Shown here: piece by piece, positions 26,908 through 35,961 of the stretch
How the letters are laid out: the number at the start of each line of letters is the position of its first letter
How positions within the stretch are numbered: the first letter of the stretch is position 1
Assembly (NCBI RefSeq): GCF_038561935.1
Contig: NZ_CP102770.1
Span: 7,688,001 to 7,752,000 of the forward strand
DNA from: Myxococcus stipitatus
GTDB lineage: Bacteria > Myxococcota > Myxococcia > Myxococcales > Myxococcaceae
Reading direction: 5' to 3'
Length of the DNA stretch: 64,000 bases
Translations under genes and position numbers: made by a program
Notes under the pieces: model-generated
What the model was told of the DNA's origin: nothing
Database searches by the model: none
What the model saw: only the letters and a program-made list of their open reading frames with translations

Positions 26908-29348
26908 GCGGGCACCTCCGTGGGTCGCCCCACCGGTGTCGAGTCCCCGTGCGGAGCCCGAGGCTCGGACAGGCTCCACACGGTGAAGAGGACCGTGGCC
27001 AAGCTGATGGCGGGCATCGCCACCGCGGCGCGCAGCGGCGTCATCCACCCCGCGAGGCACACGGCGACGGCCACGGTGTTGTAGCCGATGGCCAGGTGCA
27101 GCAGCCGCCGCACCACCCGCTGAAGCTGCTGGGACAGGCGCAGGGCCTCGCGCAGCGAGGAGAGCCCCTCGCCCACCAGGAAGAAGTCGCTCTTGCCCGG
27201 CATCACCGGCCGGTCGATGGCGGGCGTCCCCGCGCACAGGGCCCGCTCGAAGGCGAGGCTGTCGTTGACGCCATCCCCCAGATAGAGCGTATCCGCCGCG
27301 CCCAGTCGCGAGACGGCGAAGGCCTTCTCCTCGGGCCGCAGACCGCCCAGGGCCCGCTCCACCGGGACGTCGAGGGACGAGGCCAGCGCCCGCACGCGCG
27401 CGGGAGCGTCACCCGAGAGGAGCCACACCTCCTGGCCCTCCGCCTGGAGCGCCAGCACCTCGCGCCGGGCATCCGGACGCAGGGCCTCTCGCACCGGGAA
27501 CGCTGCGACAGGGACTCCGTCGCGGAAGAGCACGGTGCCGCGAAGCCCCTCGGCGGCGGCGCGCTCGGCAGTCGCCCCCTCCGCGCTCATCCGCCAGTCC
27601 GCGCGCCCCAGCCGCCAGCACACGCCGCCGCGCACCCACTCCAGCCCGTGGCCCGGGTGCTCCGTGACGCGCGCCTCGGCGTCGAAGCGAGCCCCCAGCC
27701 GCGAGAGCCCCTCCGCGAGACACCGGCTCACGGGGTGGTTGCTCCGCGCGGCCAGGTTGAAGGCCACCTCACGCGCTTCCCCGCCGAGCGACTCCAGCCC
27801 CGCGCGGTCCACGAGTTCCATGCGCCCGAGCGTCAGCGTCCCCGTCTTGTCGAACAGCACCCGTCGCACGCGAGGCAGGCGGTCCAGCAGGTCCGTCGCC
27901 CGGATGAAGAAGCCCTCGCGCCGCAGCCGCGCCTGCACGAGCTCATACGCCAGCGGCGTGGCAATCCCGATGGCGCACGGACACGTCACCACCAGCAGCG
28001 CCACCGCCACCTCGAGCGCCTTGTCGGGCCCCGATGGCCACCACAGCACCAGCCCCAGCGCGGAGACCGCGAGCACCGTCACCACCCAGCGCCGCGACAC
28101 CGACTCCCAGAAGCGCGTGTGCCCCGCGCCTCGGCCCGCGCCTTCCGGCGGACGCCGCAGCAACGCCACCAGCGGTGAGTCCTGGAAGGACTGCCGGGCC
28201 CGCGCTCGCACCGCCTCGCGGCCCGCGTTGAAGGCCCCCGCGGGCAGCACCTCGCCCGCCAGGACGTCGCGCTCGTCGGGCTCGCCCGTCATCCAGTCCG
28301 TGGAGACGCGGGCGTTCCCGTCGAGCAGCTCCGCCTCCACTGGCACCAGGTCCCCTGGCGCGATGACGAGCAGGTCTCCTTCCGCCACCTGCGACACCCG
28401 CACCGTGTCGAGCCGCGCGCCGACCTGCCGACGGACGAAGAGCCCCTCCGCGCCATCGTCCTCGAGGAGGAACCTCCGGTTGCGCTCCAACACCCGCTGC
28501 TGAAGCCAGCGCCCCACCAGCATCAACGTGACGAAGGTGTTGAGCGTGTCGAAGTACGCCAGGTCCCCTCGCCCGCTCCGGGCCTGCACCAGCGACGTGC
28601 CGAACACCATGAGGATGCCCAGCGCGATGGGCAGGTCCAGGTGCGGCACTCCGCGCCGGAGCCCCTGCCACGCCGAGCGGAAGAACGGCCACCCGCCCAC
28701 CGCCACCACGAGCGTGGACAGCCCCAGGCTCAGCCACGTGAAGAGTCCGAAGACGTCCCCGTCCTCCGGCGCGAGCCCCACGTAGAAGCTCACCGAGAAC
28801 AACATCACGTTCATCGAGAGCGCCACGCAGATGCCCAGGCGGATGGGCAGGTCCAGGCTCGCGGGCGCGGGGCACTTGCGGCTGGGCCCGAAGAGGTAGC
28901 CGAAGGCCTCCACCGCGCGCAGATACCCGCTCACGTCGAACGCGCCGCGCCTCCACTGCATGCGCGCCTTGCCCAGCGCCGGGTCCACCGTCAGCCCCGC
29001 GCCTCCGGGCTGGCGACGAAACAGCTCACTCATCAACCAGACACAGGCGGCGCAGTGGATGCCCTGGACGTCGAGCTCCAGCGAACACAGTGCGCCCGGC
29101 GCCGACTCCGCTCGCGCGACGAGCGGCTCCAACCACGAGAGCCCACGGCCTCGAGCAGGCTCCGCCGCGGGCGCCGTTCCTCCCGTCGCGAGGTCGTAGT
29201 AGCGGGTCAGCCCCTGCGACACGAGCAGGCCATGGACCGCCTCGCAGCCCGCGCAGCAGAACTCGCGCGAGACAGCGCCTTCCGGCACGCGGCTGCCACA
29301 GTGAAGGCAGGGGGCCTCGGCGGGCCGGGTTTGCGCGGAGTCAGGCAT
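26904..29348 (-). CDS. ccoI: Copper-transporting P1B-type ATPase for cbb3 assembly (CcoI/FixI-like)
   Basis: An 814-residue P-type ATPase from the ATG at 29348 (a GTG four codons earlier is also in frame). The N-terminus has a Cys-rich start (CLHCGSRV then FCCAGC) and a heavy-metal domain with CAACVW. Downstream are the transmembrane metal site CPCAIG, the phosphorylation site DKTGTLT, the nucleotide-domain HP dipeptide in SNHPVSRC, and GDGVNDS. These fit CcoI/FixI, which exports copper for the cbb3 oxidase. Unusually it is the first gene of the operon, ahead of ccoS and the structural genes. It is divergent from the TauE-like gene, with only 48 bases between starts. Confidence 0.9.
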   Translation of the reverse strand: MPDSAQTRPAEAPCLHCGSRVPEGAVSREFCCAGCEAVHGLLVSQGLTRYYDLATGGTAPAAEPARGRGLSWLEPLVARAESAPGALCSLELDVQGIHCAACVWLMSELFRRQPGGAGLTVDPALGKARMQWRRGAFDVSGYLRAVEAFGYLFGPSRKCPAPASLDLPIRLGICVALSMNVMLFSVSFYVGLAPEDGDVFGLFTWLSLGLSTLVVAVGGWPFFRSAWQGLRRGVPHLDLPIALGILMVFGTSLVQARSGRGDLAYFDTLNTFVTLMLVGRWLQQRVLERNRRFLLEDDGAEGLFVRRQVGARLDTVRVSQVAEGDLLVIAPGDLVPVEAELLDGNARVSTDWMTGEPDERDVLAGEVLPAGAFNAGREAVRARARQSFQDSPLVALLRRPPEGAGRGAGHTRFWESVSRRWVVTVLAVSALGLVLWWPSGPDKALEVAVALLVVTCPCAIGIATPLAYELVQARLRREGFFIRATDLLDRLPRVRRVLFDKTGTLTLGRMELVDRAGLESLGGEAREVAFNLAARSNHPVSRCLAEGLSRLGARFDAEARVTEHPGHGLEWVRGGVCWRLGRADWRMSAEGATAERAAAEGLRGTVLFRDGVPVAAFPVREALRPDARREVLALQAEGQEVWLLSGDAPARVRALASSLDVPVERALGGLRPEEKAFAVSRLGAADTLYLGDGVNDSLAFERALCAGTPAIDRPVMPGKSDFFLVGEGLSSLREALRLSQQLQRVVRRLLHLAIGYNTVAVAVCLAGWMTPLRAAVAMPAISLATVLFTVWSLSEPRAPHGDSTPVGRPTEVPA

Positions 29349-29396
29349 GCAAGCCACCACCTTGCGAACGGCATGCCTGTTGCGATGGAGCCGTGC

Positions 29397-30098
29397 ATGT
29401 CCATCGACGTCCCCGCCCTGCTCGCTTCACTGGCGCCCACGCCCACGCTGCTCACGGCGACGGTGGGCGCACTCACCGTGGGGCTCACGGGCAGCGTGCA
29501 CTGCTTCCTCATGTGTGGGCCGCTCGCGTGCGCGAGCCTTCCGTCGATACAAGGCGCCGACAGACGACGGGCCCTGTTCGCCTATCAAGGCGCGCGTCTG
29601 GGCGCGTATGCACTCGTGGGCGGCCTGCTCGGCGCGCTGGGAGGCAGCGTCGCGCGCGCGCTCGCCGTCTCCACGCGGCCCTATCTCCCGTGGCTGATGA
29701 TCGCCGCGCTCGTGGCGTCGGCGCTGGACCTGGGAAAGCGGCTGCCTCCCCTGCCGGGGCTCGCGCGGCTGGCTCGCCTGCTGTCGCGGTGGAGCGCAAA
29801 GTTTTCGTGGACGGTTCGCGCGGGCGCAATGGGTGCGGTGACGCCCCTGCTCCCGTGCGGACTGCTCTACGGGGTGTTCGCCGTGGCGCTCGCCAGCGGC
29901 TCGTTCGCGGGTGGCGCGCTGGTGATGGGCGCGTTCGCCCTGGCCGGACTCCCCGCGCTGCTGGTCGCGCAGCTCCAGTTGGGCTTGTGGAGCAGGCGGC
30001 CTCGCCTCTCGCACTTCCTCCTGAAGCGAGCCATGCCACTGACGGCGGCCGTGGTGCTCGCCGTCCGCGCGGTGGAGACGTCAGCGTCGTGCCACTGA
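29397..30098 (+). CDS. TauE/SafE- or DsbD_2-type membrane protein linked to cbb3 assembly
   Basis: A 233-residue protein with about six membrane segments. The first block contains GLTGSVHCFLMCGPLA with paired cysteines, and a second, internally similar block contains GAVTPLLPCGLLYG: the DsbD_2/UreH-type pattern of two half-repeats with Cys in the membrane. Genes of this type sit in many cbb3 assembly clusters and are thought to handle copper or thiol redox. It is divergent from ccoI. No CcoH-like gene is in the cluster, so it may take part of that role, but that is a guess. The start could be up to eight codons earlier. Confidence 0.75.
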   Translation: MSIDVPALLASLAPTPTLLTATVGALTVGLTGSVHCFLMCGPLACASLPSIQGADRRRALFAYQGARLGAYALVGGLLGALGGSVARALAVSTRPYLPWLMIAALVASALDLGKRLPPLPGLARLARLLSRWSAKFSWTVRAGAMGAVTPLLPCGLLYGVFAVALASGSFAGGALVMGAFALAGLPALLVAQLQLGLWSRRPRLSHFLLKRAMPLTAAVVLAVRAVETSASCH

Positions 30099-30102
30099 CG
30101 TC
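30077..30102. terminator. Hairpin over the stop codon between convergent genes
   Basis: GACGTCAG and CTGACGTC form an 8-bp stem with a 10-base loop; the right arm contains the stop of the TauE-like gene, and the next minus-strand gene ends at 30109. Confidence 0.4.
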
Positions 30103-30108
30103 TTCGCG

Positions 30109-30924
30109 TCAGCGCAACATCCCGTTGAGCACGGCCTGCCGCAGCACCTCCGCGAGCACGTCCATCCCCTGTACCGTGCTCACGCGCCGGACGGAGACAT
30201 CCCCCGCCGACAGCTGCGTGGAGTCTCCGACGACGAAGGGCAGCGGGCGCCGCCCCAGGCGCAGCAGGCGCTCGTCATGAAACGCATCGGGCGCGCGCAC
30301 GCACAACATCCCCATCAGCATCGTCATGTTCGCGATGCGCGAGGGCTGCATCGACGGGCCCAGGCACGAGAAGTCCATGCCGTGCTCCCCCAGCAGCGCG
30401 CTCCGGCCGTCGCGTGAGAAGACGTAGATGACTTGAGACGTCTCCTCTGACTCCTGCTTCACCATCTTCGGGCCCGTGCGCGGCAACAGCAGCCCGTGTG
30501 AGGCGATGGCGAGCCCGTACGCCTTGGCCGTGTCCAGCTTGCTGGGCTCCTCGCGATGCTCGCTGCGCGTGCGCACGGAGCTGGCGGCCCGCAGCACCGC
30601 GACCACTTCGCTCCAGGGCAGCTCCAGCGACTCACCGGCGCGCGACGTGAAGACCGCCGACGCCTCGCCCAGCTTCACCCGGCGCGCCATCAACCAGTCC
30701 GCGCCCAGGCCCCGCTCATCCACCGCCAGCACCGACAGCCCCAGGTTCCGGAGCTTCTCCACCAGCGCCTCCGCGGCCTCGGGCGCGAGCCGGGCCAACA
30801 ACGCGGGCGGCTCCGGCGCCAGCCGCATCCGAGCCTCTGCGAGCGCCATCCCCGTCACCGAGGCCAGGGCCACCGCCGCCGCCTGCATGTCCGGCGGCGC
30901 TTCCACGAGCGCGACGACCTTCAC
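30109..30924 (-). CDS. Hypothetical protein with L7/L12-like N-terminus
   Basis: A 271-residue soluble protein starting at GTG 30924. Residues about 10-65 alternate Ala-rich helices and short strands (VALASVTGMALAEARMRL, then LVEKLRNLGLSVLAVD) in a way reminiscent of ribosomal L7/L12 C-terminal or ClpS-like folds; this is a fold impression only. The middle (about 75-160) contains LELPWSEVVAVLRA and a basic region. The rest has no motif I recognise. The codon pattern is that of a real gene. Similar proteins appear to be lineage-specific to myxobacteria. Function unknown. Confidence 0.65.
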   Translation of the reverse strand: MKVVALVEAPPDMQAAAVALASVTGMALAEARMRLAPEPPALLARLAPEAAEALVEKLRNLGLSVLAVDERGLGADWLMARRVKLGEASAVFTSRAGESLELPWSEVVAVLRAASSVRTRSEHREEPSKLDTAKAYGLAIASHGLLLPRTGPKMVKQESEETSQVIYVFSRDGRSALLGEHGMDFSCLGPSMQPSRIANMTMLMGMLCVRAPDAFHDERLLRLGRRPLPFVVGDSTQLSAGDVSVRRVSTVQGMDVLAEVLRQAVLNGMLR

Positions 30925-30970
30925 GTGTCCACCTCGCTTCCGCGTTCAGCGGCAGTGGACCACGTTCCCC

Positions 30971-31393
30971 TCACGAGCGCGAGCGACCCGCCTGCAACCA
31001 CAGGTCCTGCACCAGGGGCGCTTCCTCCGCCAACAGCGCATCCCTCGGCTCGAACACCTGGCGCAGCTCGATTTGGGAGTCGGAGCCTCCCTGCGGGTGC
31101 AGCCAGCGCCGTCCCCACTCCAGCGCCTCCTCCAGCGAGCGCACCTGAATCATCCAGAATCCAGCAATCAGTTGCTGCGTTTCCGAGAACGGTCCATGTG
31201 TCACCGTGCGCTTGCCCTGTGAGAAATCGATGCGTGCACCGGACGCGCTGGGGTGAAGGCCCGCCGCATCCAGGAGCACGCCTGCTCTCACCAGCTCGTC
31301 ATTGTAGCGGTCCATCTCCCTGACGAGGGCCTCGCTCGGCCACAGCTCTGATTCGGTGTCCTGGCTGGCCTTCAGCAGCAGCATGAATCGCAT
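30971..31393 (-). CDS. YciI-related DGPF-domain protein
   Basis: A 140-residue protein: start MRFMLLLKAS, central THGPFSETQQLIAGFW (the GPF element of the DGPF/YCII family) and the closing Ile-Glu-Leu-Arg strand. The family shares a ferredoxin-like fold and is often linked to extracytoplasmic-function sigma factors or stress loci, with no established reaction for most members. Here it stands with no sigma factor beside it. Start at the ATG at 31393. Confidence 0.85.
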   Translation of the reverse strand: MRFMLLLKASQDTESELWPSEALVREMDRYNDELVRAGVLLDAAGLHPSASGARIDFSQGKRTVTHGPFSETQQLIAGFWMIQVRSLEEALEWGRRWLHPQGGSDSQIELRQVFEPRDALLAEEAPLVQDLWLQAGRSRS

Positions 31394-31773
31394 CGTCGTG
31401 TCTCCTCACCGGTTCCAGAGCCACACATCCGACGCCATCCACGTGAAATTCATCGTGGCTCCAGCCTCGCGACGAACGAGACACACGAGGTTCGACACGC
31501 CTCTCTTGCCCACCCTCGCAGCCGCTATACGACCTGGTCTCCCTGGGCGCCGACCTGGTCCGCGCCCGATTTTCCCGGGCATTTCCCCCAGGAACAATCC
31601 TCAAGGGTTTCCATGGGTTGGAAGGCCAGGGAGGGGAAAAACAGGGGTCATGTCGATCGCCCCACGGCCATTTCGTCGCCGCATTGAAGGCGGGATTTCA
31701 AACCCAGGGCGGAGTCCTCCGGAGACCCGGCCGACTCCCCTATTCCCGACGCTTCTCACAAGGAGAGACTCAC
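31394..31773. other. Intergenic, 380 bases, no gene recognised
   Basis: Divergent region between the YciI-like and SRPBCC genes. Short open frames exist on both strands, but none has a ribosome site or protein-like sequence. An AAGGAGAG just before 31774 belongs to the SRPBCC gene. I see no tRNA or strong hairpin. Confidence 0.5.
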
Positions 31774-32361
31774 ATGGCCAAGTTCATGGGTTCCGCTGTT
31801 GTTGCGCTCATCGCCGGCTTGATTGTCTTCATCGTCACGCGCCCGGACTCGTTCCACATCTCCCGCACGCGGCCCATCCAGGCCTCGCCGGAGGTCGTGC
31901 ACGGGCTCATCAACAACTTCTCGAAGTGGCCCCAATGGTCACCGTACGAGAAGGTCGACCCCAACATGGAGCGCACCTATGAAGGCGCCGCGGAGGGCGT
32001 GGGCGCGGGCTACGCGTGGAAGGGGAACAAGAACATCGGCGCGGGCCGGATGACCATCGTCGACAGCAAGCCCGGTGAGCGCATCACCATCCGCCTCGAG
32101 TTCATCGAGCCCTTCGCCGCCGTCAACCAGGCCGAGTTCGTCCTCGCTGCGAACAACAACACCACCCAGGTCACCTGGAGCATGTCGGGCCCGAACACCT
32201 TCATGGGGAAGGCGATGATGGGCTTCGGCTTCATGGAGTCCTTCGTGGGCACGCAGCTGGAGAAGGGCCTGGAGGACCTGGACACCGTCGCGCGCGAGGA
32301 GGCTCGCAAGGCCACCCAGTCCGCGCAGGCGGAGCGCAACCGCCTCGCGCCCGCGCGCTGA
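31774..32361 (+). CDS. Membrane-anchored SRPBCC (START-like) lipid/ligand-binding protein
   Basis: A 195-residue protein with an N-terminal signal anchor (about 7-24, VVALIAGLIVFIV) and then a SRPBCC domain: ASPEVVHGLINNFSKWPQWSP is the family's typical opening, with KPGERITIRLEF and TQVTWSMSG strands and a long C-terminal helix. These proteins bind hydrophobic ligands; many are annotated polyketide cyclase-like without a catalytic role. A strong AAGGAGAG lies before the ATG. The C-terminal tail is Ala/Arg/Gln-rich. Confidence 0.85.
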   Translation: MAKFMGSAVVALIAGLIVFIVTRPDSFHISRTRPIQASPEVVHGLINNFSKWPQWSPYEKVDPNMERTYEGAAEGVGAGYAWKGNKNIGAGRMTIVDSKPGERITIRLEFIEPFAAVNQAEFVLAANNNTTQVTWSMSGPNTFMGKAMMGFGFMESFVGTQLEKGLEDLDTVAREEARKATQSAQAERNRLAPAR

Positions 32362-32426
32362 AGCTCCCGGCCCTTCTTTCCCCGAGAGCGCTCATGATGA
32401 TGCGGATGCTGTTCGGCCAACTCGGC

Positions 32427-33659
32427 TCACTGGCGCTCGAGCACCGCCGCCACCGCCTGGCCACCACTGGTACACAGCGTCACCAGCGCCAGCGACTGGC
32501 CCCGCCGCTCGAGCTCATCCAAGGCGGTCCCCACCAGGATGCTCCCCGTCGCGCCCAGGGGATGCCCCAGGGCGATGGCGCCTCCGTTGACGTTGACGCG
32601 GTCCAAGTCCAGCTCCAACGCCCGCGCCGTCTGTAGCACCACGGCCGCGAACGCTTCGTTGATTTCCCAGAGGTCGATGTCGCGCGTCTTCAGCCCCGCG
32701 GCATCCAGCGCCTTGCGCGCGGCCAGCGCCGGCCCGGTCAACATCAGCACCGGGTCACTGCCCACGGCGGACACGGCCCTCACACGAGCCCGCGCCTTCA
32801 AGCCATGCGCCCGCAGGTACTCCCGCGACGCCACCAGCACGGCACCCGCGCCATCCGCGATTCCACTCGCAGTGCCCGCCGTGTGCAGGTGACGCACCGC
32901 GCCCGCGCGGGGATAGGCCCGCAGCGCGAGCTCATCCAACGTCTCCCCGTGAGGCCCCTCGGCGCGCGCCCCCAGTTGGACGAAGGACGGGGCCAGCGCA
33001 GCCAGCTTCTCCGCCGTCGTGTCCGCGCGCGGAGAATCATCCGCCGCGAGCAGCACCTCGCCCGTGTGCGGGTCCTTCACGGGGAACAGGCTCCGGGCGA
33101 ACCGGCCCTCCTTCTGGGCGAGCACCGCGTGCTGCTGTGAGCGCAATCCCCACGCATCCAGCTCCTGCCGCGTGAAGCCTTCCAGCGTCGCGATGAGGTC
33201 CGAGGAGATGCCCTGCGGCACCTGGAAGAAGCGCTCGCGCAGGTCGACGTTGCCGCCATCCGTTCCGCCGCCGTCGGCGTTGAGGCCGTAGCGGCTCATC
33301 TGCTCGACGCCTCCCGCGATGACCAGGTGCTGCGCGCCGGACCCCACGCCCATCGCCGCCAGCGACAGGGACTGGAGCCCCGAGCCACAGAAGCGATTGA
33401 GGCTGAAGCCGGGAATGCCGATGGGCCAGCCCGCGGCGAGGACCGCGTTGCGCGCGAGGTTGGCGCCCTGGGCCTCGATTTGCGAGACGACCCCCACCAC
33501 CACGTCGTCCACGTCCGCCACGTCGATGCCCGTGCGCAGCGGAAGCTGTTTCAACGTCTGGGCCATCAGCTCCTGCGGGTGGAGCCCGCTGAGGGCCCCC
33601 TTTCCAGGCTTGGCCCGGGCCCGCGGGGTACGCACCGCATCCACGATGTAGGCATCCAT
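32427..33659 (-). CDS. Acetyl-CoA acetyltransferase (thiolase)
   Basis: A 410-residue thiolase with the nucleophilic C91 in RFCGSGLQ, the GGAIALGHPLGATG block with its His, and the C-terminal CTSGGQA cysteine. The DAVRTPRARA start and length match the degradative FadA/AtoB group. It may act in fatty-acid oxidation or acetoacetyl-CoA metabolism. It is divergent from a TetR gene with strong dyads in between, suggesting control by that regulator, as is common for acyl-CoA-responsive systems. Confidence 0.9.
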   Translation of the reverse strand: MDAYIVDAVRTPRARAKPGKGALSGLHPQELMAQTLKQLPLRTGIDVADVDDVVVGVVSQIEAQGANLARNAVLAAGWPIGIPGFSLNRFCGSGLQSLSLAAMGVGSGAQHLVIAGGVEQMSRYGLNADGGGTDGGNVDLRERFFQVPQGISSDLIATLEGFTRQELDAWGLRSQQHAVLAQKEGRFARSLFPVKDPHTGEVLLAADDSPRADTTAEKLAALAPSFVQLGARAEGPHGETLDELALRAYPRAGAVRHLHTAGTASGIADGAGAVLVASREYLRAHGLKARARVRAVSAVGSDPVLMLTGPALAARKALDAAGLKTRDIDLWEINEAFAAVVLQTARALELDLDRVNVNGGAIALGHPLGATGSILVGTALDELERRGQSLALVTLCTSGGQAVAAVLERQ

Positions 33660-33706
33660 CGACGCTCCCTCCAGTCACGGGCGGCGCCATGCGCGCCCTC
33701 GCCGCA

Positions 33707-33730
33707 ACCATATGATGAGCATAATATGGT
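33707..33730. promoter_or_regulatory. Operator-like inverted repeat in the thiolase-TetR gap
   Basis: ACCATAT and ATATGGT are perfect 7-base arms with 10 bases between, 48 bases from the thiolase ATG. The A+T-rich arms stand out in this G+C-rich DNA and suit a TetR dimer. Confidence 0.5.
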
Positions 33731-33789
33731 CGCAATTCGAAGGTGGCGGGCGTCCAGGCGCCCCTTGAGGAAAGGCGGCAATCGGCGCG

Positions 33790-33803
33790 ATGATGTGTAT
33801 CAT
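33790..33803. promoter_or_regulatory. Second operator-like dyad near the TetR start
   Basis: ATGAT-GTGT-ATCAT lies 25 bases before the GTG start of the TetR gene; it could mediate autoregulation. Confidence 0.4.
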
Positions 33804-33827
33804 TGTGTGACACGAGGTGAGACCCAG

Positions 33828-34448
33828 GTGCCACATCCCCCGGAGCAGAAGCAGACGACCCACGAGCGCATCCTGGAGGCGGCCGGAGGGCTGTTCCGGC
33901 AGAAGGGCTTCCTGGGGGCCAGCGTCGAGACGGTGATGCGCGCCGCGGGCCTCACGGTGGGCGGCTTCTATGCGCACTTCAGCTCGAAGCAGGCGCTGCT
34001 CGTCGAGTCGCTCCGCCGCATCATGAGCCGTCAGCGGGAGGACTGGCCGCAGGGTCTCGAGGACCTGCGCGGTGAGGAGTGGCTGAGCCACATGGTGCGG
34101 CGCTATCTCTCGCGCACGCACCGGGACGCGGAGGTGCCCGCATGTCCCCTGCCCGCCGTGCTGTCCGATGTGGTGCGCGGCGAGGCGGAGCTGAAGCTGG
34201 CGCTGGCGAAGGAGCTGGAGCTGACGGCGGAGAACTTCGCCGCGCATCTCCCCTCGGACGAGCGGGCCAGCGCGAGGGAGCGGGCGCTGGCGACCTATGC
34301 GCTGTGCATCGGGACGCTGACGCTGGCCAAGGCGACCGCCGGCACGCCGCTGTCCGACGAGCTGCTCAAGGCGGCTCGGAGGGTCGCCGTGCTCGCGGCG
34401 GACACCTCCGAGTCGGAGGCCGGGAACAAGGGCGGCGCGGCGAAGTGA
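33828..34448 (+). CDS. TetR-family regulator divergent from the thiolase
   Basis: A 206-residue TetR protein. I choose the GTG at 33828, seven bases after GAGGTGAG; the open frame extends upstream but would cover the dyads and has no better start. The HTH (about 15-60) includes LFRQKGFLGASVETVMRAAGLTVGGFYAHF, split here as a recognised TetR start. The C-terminal domain (about 80-200) is the AcrR/TetR_C type with CPLPAVLSD and ALCIGTLTLAKATAG. It most likely represses itself and the thiolase. The ligand is unknown. Confidence 0.85.
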   Translation: MPHPPEQKQTTHERILEAAGGLFRQKGFLGASVETVMRAAGLTVGGFYAHFSSKQALLVESLRRIMSRQREDWPQGLEDLRGEEWLSHMVRRYLSRTHRDAEVPACPLPAVLSDVVRGEAELKLALAKELELTAENFAAHLPSDERASARERALATYALCIGTLTLAKATAGTPLSDELLKAARRVAVLAADTSESEAGNKGGAAK

Positions 34449-34467
34449 AGGGCGCGCCCGGCCCTGC

Positions 34468-35766
34468 TCACTCCGCGGCTGCGCGCAGCGCCACCGGATG
34501 GGTCTTCAGCCACTCCTGGCACCGAGCGATGCGCTCGGCGGAAGCGGGCAGCCCCATCTGGACGAGCAGCGTCCGGTAGGGCTCGAAGCTCTCCGGCGTC
34601 CACGTGGTCAGCGCCTTCAGGTCCGCGAGCGCCACCATCTCCTCCGCCGAGCGCCCCGCCGCCTCCTGCCGCGCCGTCAGCAACGCGGCCAGCGCCATGC
34701 GCGCGGGCTCGGCCTCGAAGGCGATCGACGCGTCCGTGTACCAGGCGCGCAGGGCCTCATCGAGCGAAGCATCCTGCGCCTTCTCCCGCATGCGCCCCAA
34801 CATCCCCGCGAGGAAGTCCTCGTCGAGCGCGCCCTTCACGCCGCGCAGAAGCGCCGTCACTGCTTCCCTGCGCACCGCGGGCTCGGAGCCCGGCGGCAGC
34901 CCCTTGAGCGCCTGCATCGGCTCCCACAGGACACAGGTGAGCCAGAGCTCCTCCTCCGGCGCGAACACCGGCGGCGTGGACGCCTCGCGCAGCTTCGCCT
35001 CCACGCGGCCCGCACGCTCCTTGGCCTCACGCGCGATGCGCTCCGCGAGCTCCGGGTCCTCCTTCACGAAGTTCATGAGCGCGTCCACATTCCCCTCACG
35101 CGCCTGCTTGAGTGCCTCGCGCGCCTGCTCCGTCAACTTGGACTCATCGAGCAGCGCCTCGTGCTTCTCCAGCCACTCCTTGTGCCGCGCCCGCCACTCG
35201 CGGAACTGCACGTCGAACACCACCTTGATGATGGGGTGGTCCTCCAGCCGGAGTCCCTTCGGCCGGTTCGCCTTGAGCGACAATCGGGAGACCGCGCCCA
35301 GGACACCCTGGTCCTCGCGCGACTGCCCGGGCTGCTGTGAGCGATTGAGCGTCTCCAGCGCCAGGCCCGTCAGGAAGATGCCCGCCTGCTCCGCGCCCAG
35401 CTCCCGCATCCACCCCATGAACAACGCCTGATACATGCTGGCGGCGTCCGTCGCCTCCTCGTCCGTCAGGCGCGCCAGGTGCGTGTTCACGAACCCGTCG
35501 AAGGCGTCTGGCTTGAAGCGCAGCCTCGGCTCCGGCCCCCACTCCGCGAGGAGCTGACCGAACCGCTCCAGCGCGAACATCGGGTAGCTCCCATCGGCCT
35601 GCCGCTGCCGCCCCTTCGTCGCCAGGAAGGACGCCTCCTGGTGACGGTGGACGGGGACACTCGGAGGCGGCGCGCTCGCGCGGTCCTGGGCGGCGTGGCA
35701 CACCTTGTACTTCTTGCCGCTGCCGCAGGGGCACGGGTCGTTGCGTCCGGGTTTCTTCTGACTCAA
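34468..35766 (-). CDS. SEC-C zinc-motif protein of unknown function
   Basis: A 432-residue protein with an N-terminal SEC-C motif, CPCGSGKKYKVCH near residues 12-24, a zinc-binding element first seen at the C-terminus of SecA and now known in many unrelated proteins. The remaining 400 residues are mostly helical, with charged stretches around 205-270 and no motif I recognise. It is probably cytoplasmic. The motif alone does not give a role; SecB or ribosome binding is possible by analogy. Confidence 0.8.
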   Translation of the reverse strand: MSQKKPGRNDPCPCGSGKKYKVCHAAQDRASAPPPSVPVHRHQEASFLATKGRQRQADGSYPMFALERFGQLLAEWGPEPRLRFKPDAFDGFVNTHLARLTDEEATDAASMYQALFMGWMRELGAEQAGIFLTGLALETLNRSQQPGQSREDQGVLGAVSRLSLKANRPKGLRLEDHPIIKVVFDVQFREWRARHKEWLEKHEALLDESKLTEQAREALKQAREGNVDALMNFVKEDPELAERIAREAKERAGRVEAKLREASTPPVFAPEEELWLTCVLWEPMQALKGLPPGSEPAVRREAVTALLRGVKGALDEDFLAGMLGRMREKAQDASLDEALRAWYTDASIAFEAEPARMALAALLTARQEAAGRSAEEMVALADLKALTTWTPESFEPYRTLLVQMGLPASAERIARCQEWLKTHPVALRAAAE

Positions 35767-35961
35767 GGGGAGTGGCCTCTCGGCTCGCCTGGCGAGCGGT
35801 GAAATCGTGGGCGCAACCTATCAGGCGAGGCCCGGACTGGGGGACCCCTTGCCTCCGGGTGTCGCTCGGAAACCACCCGGTTCACACGTACCGTGCAACG
35901 GCGTGCACATCCCCGTGACGCTTGAGCACGCGACTTCAATCTGTCGACGAGAAATCGGTTC

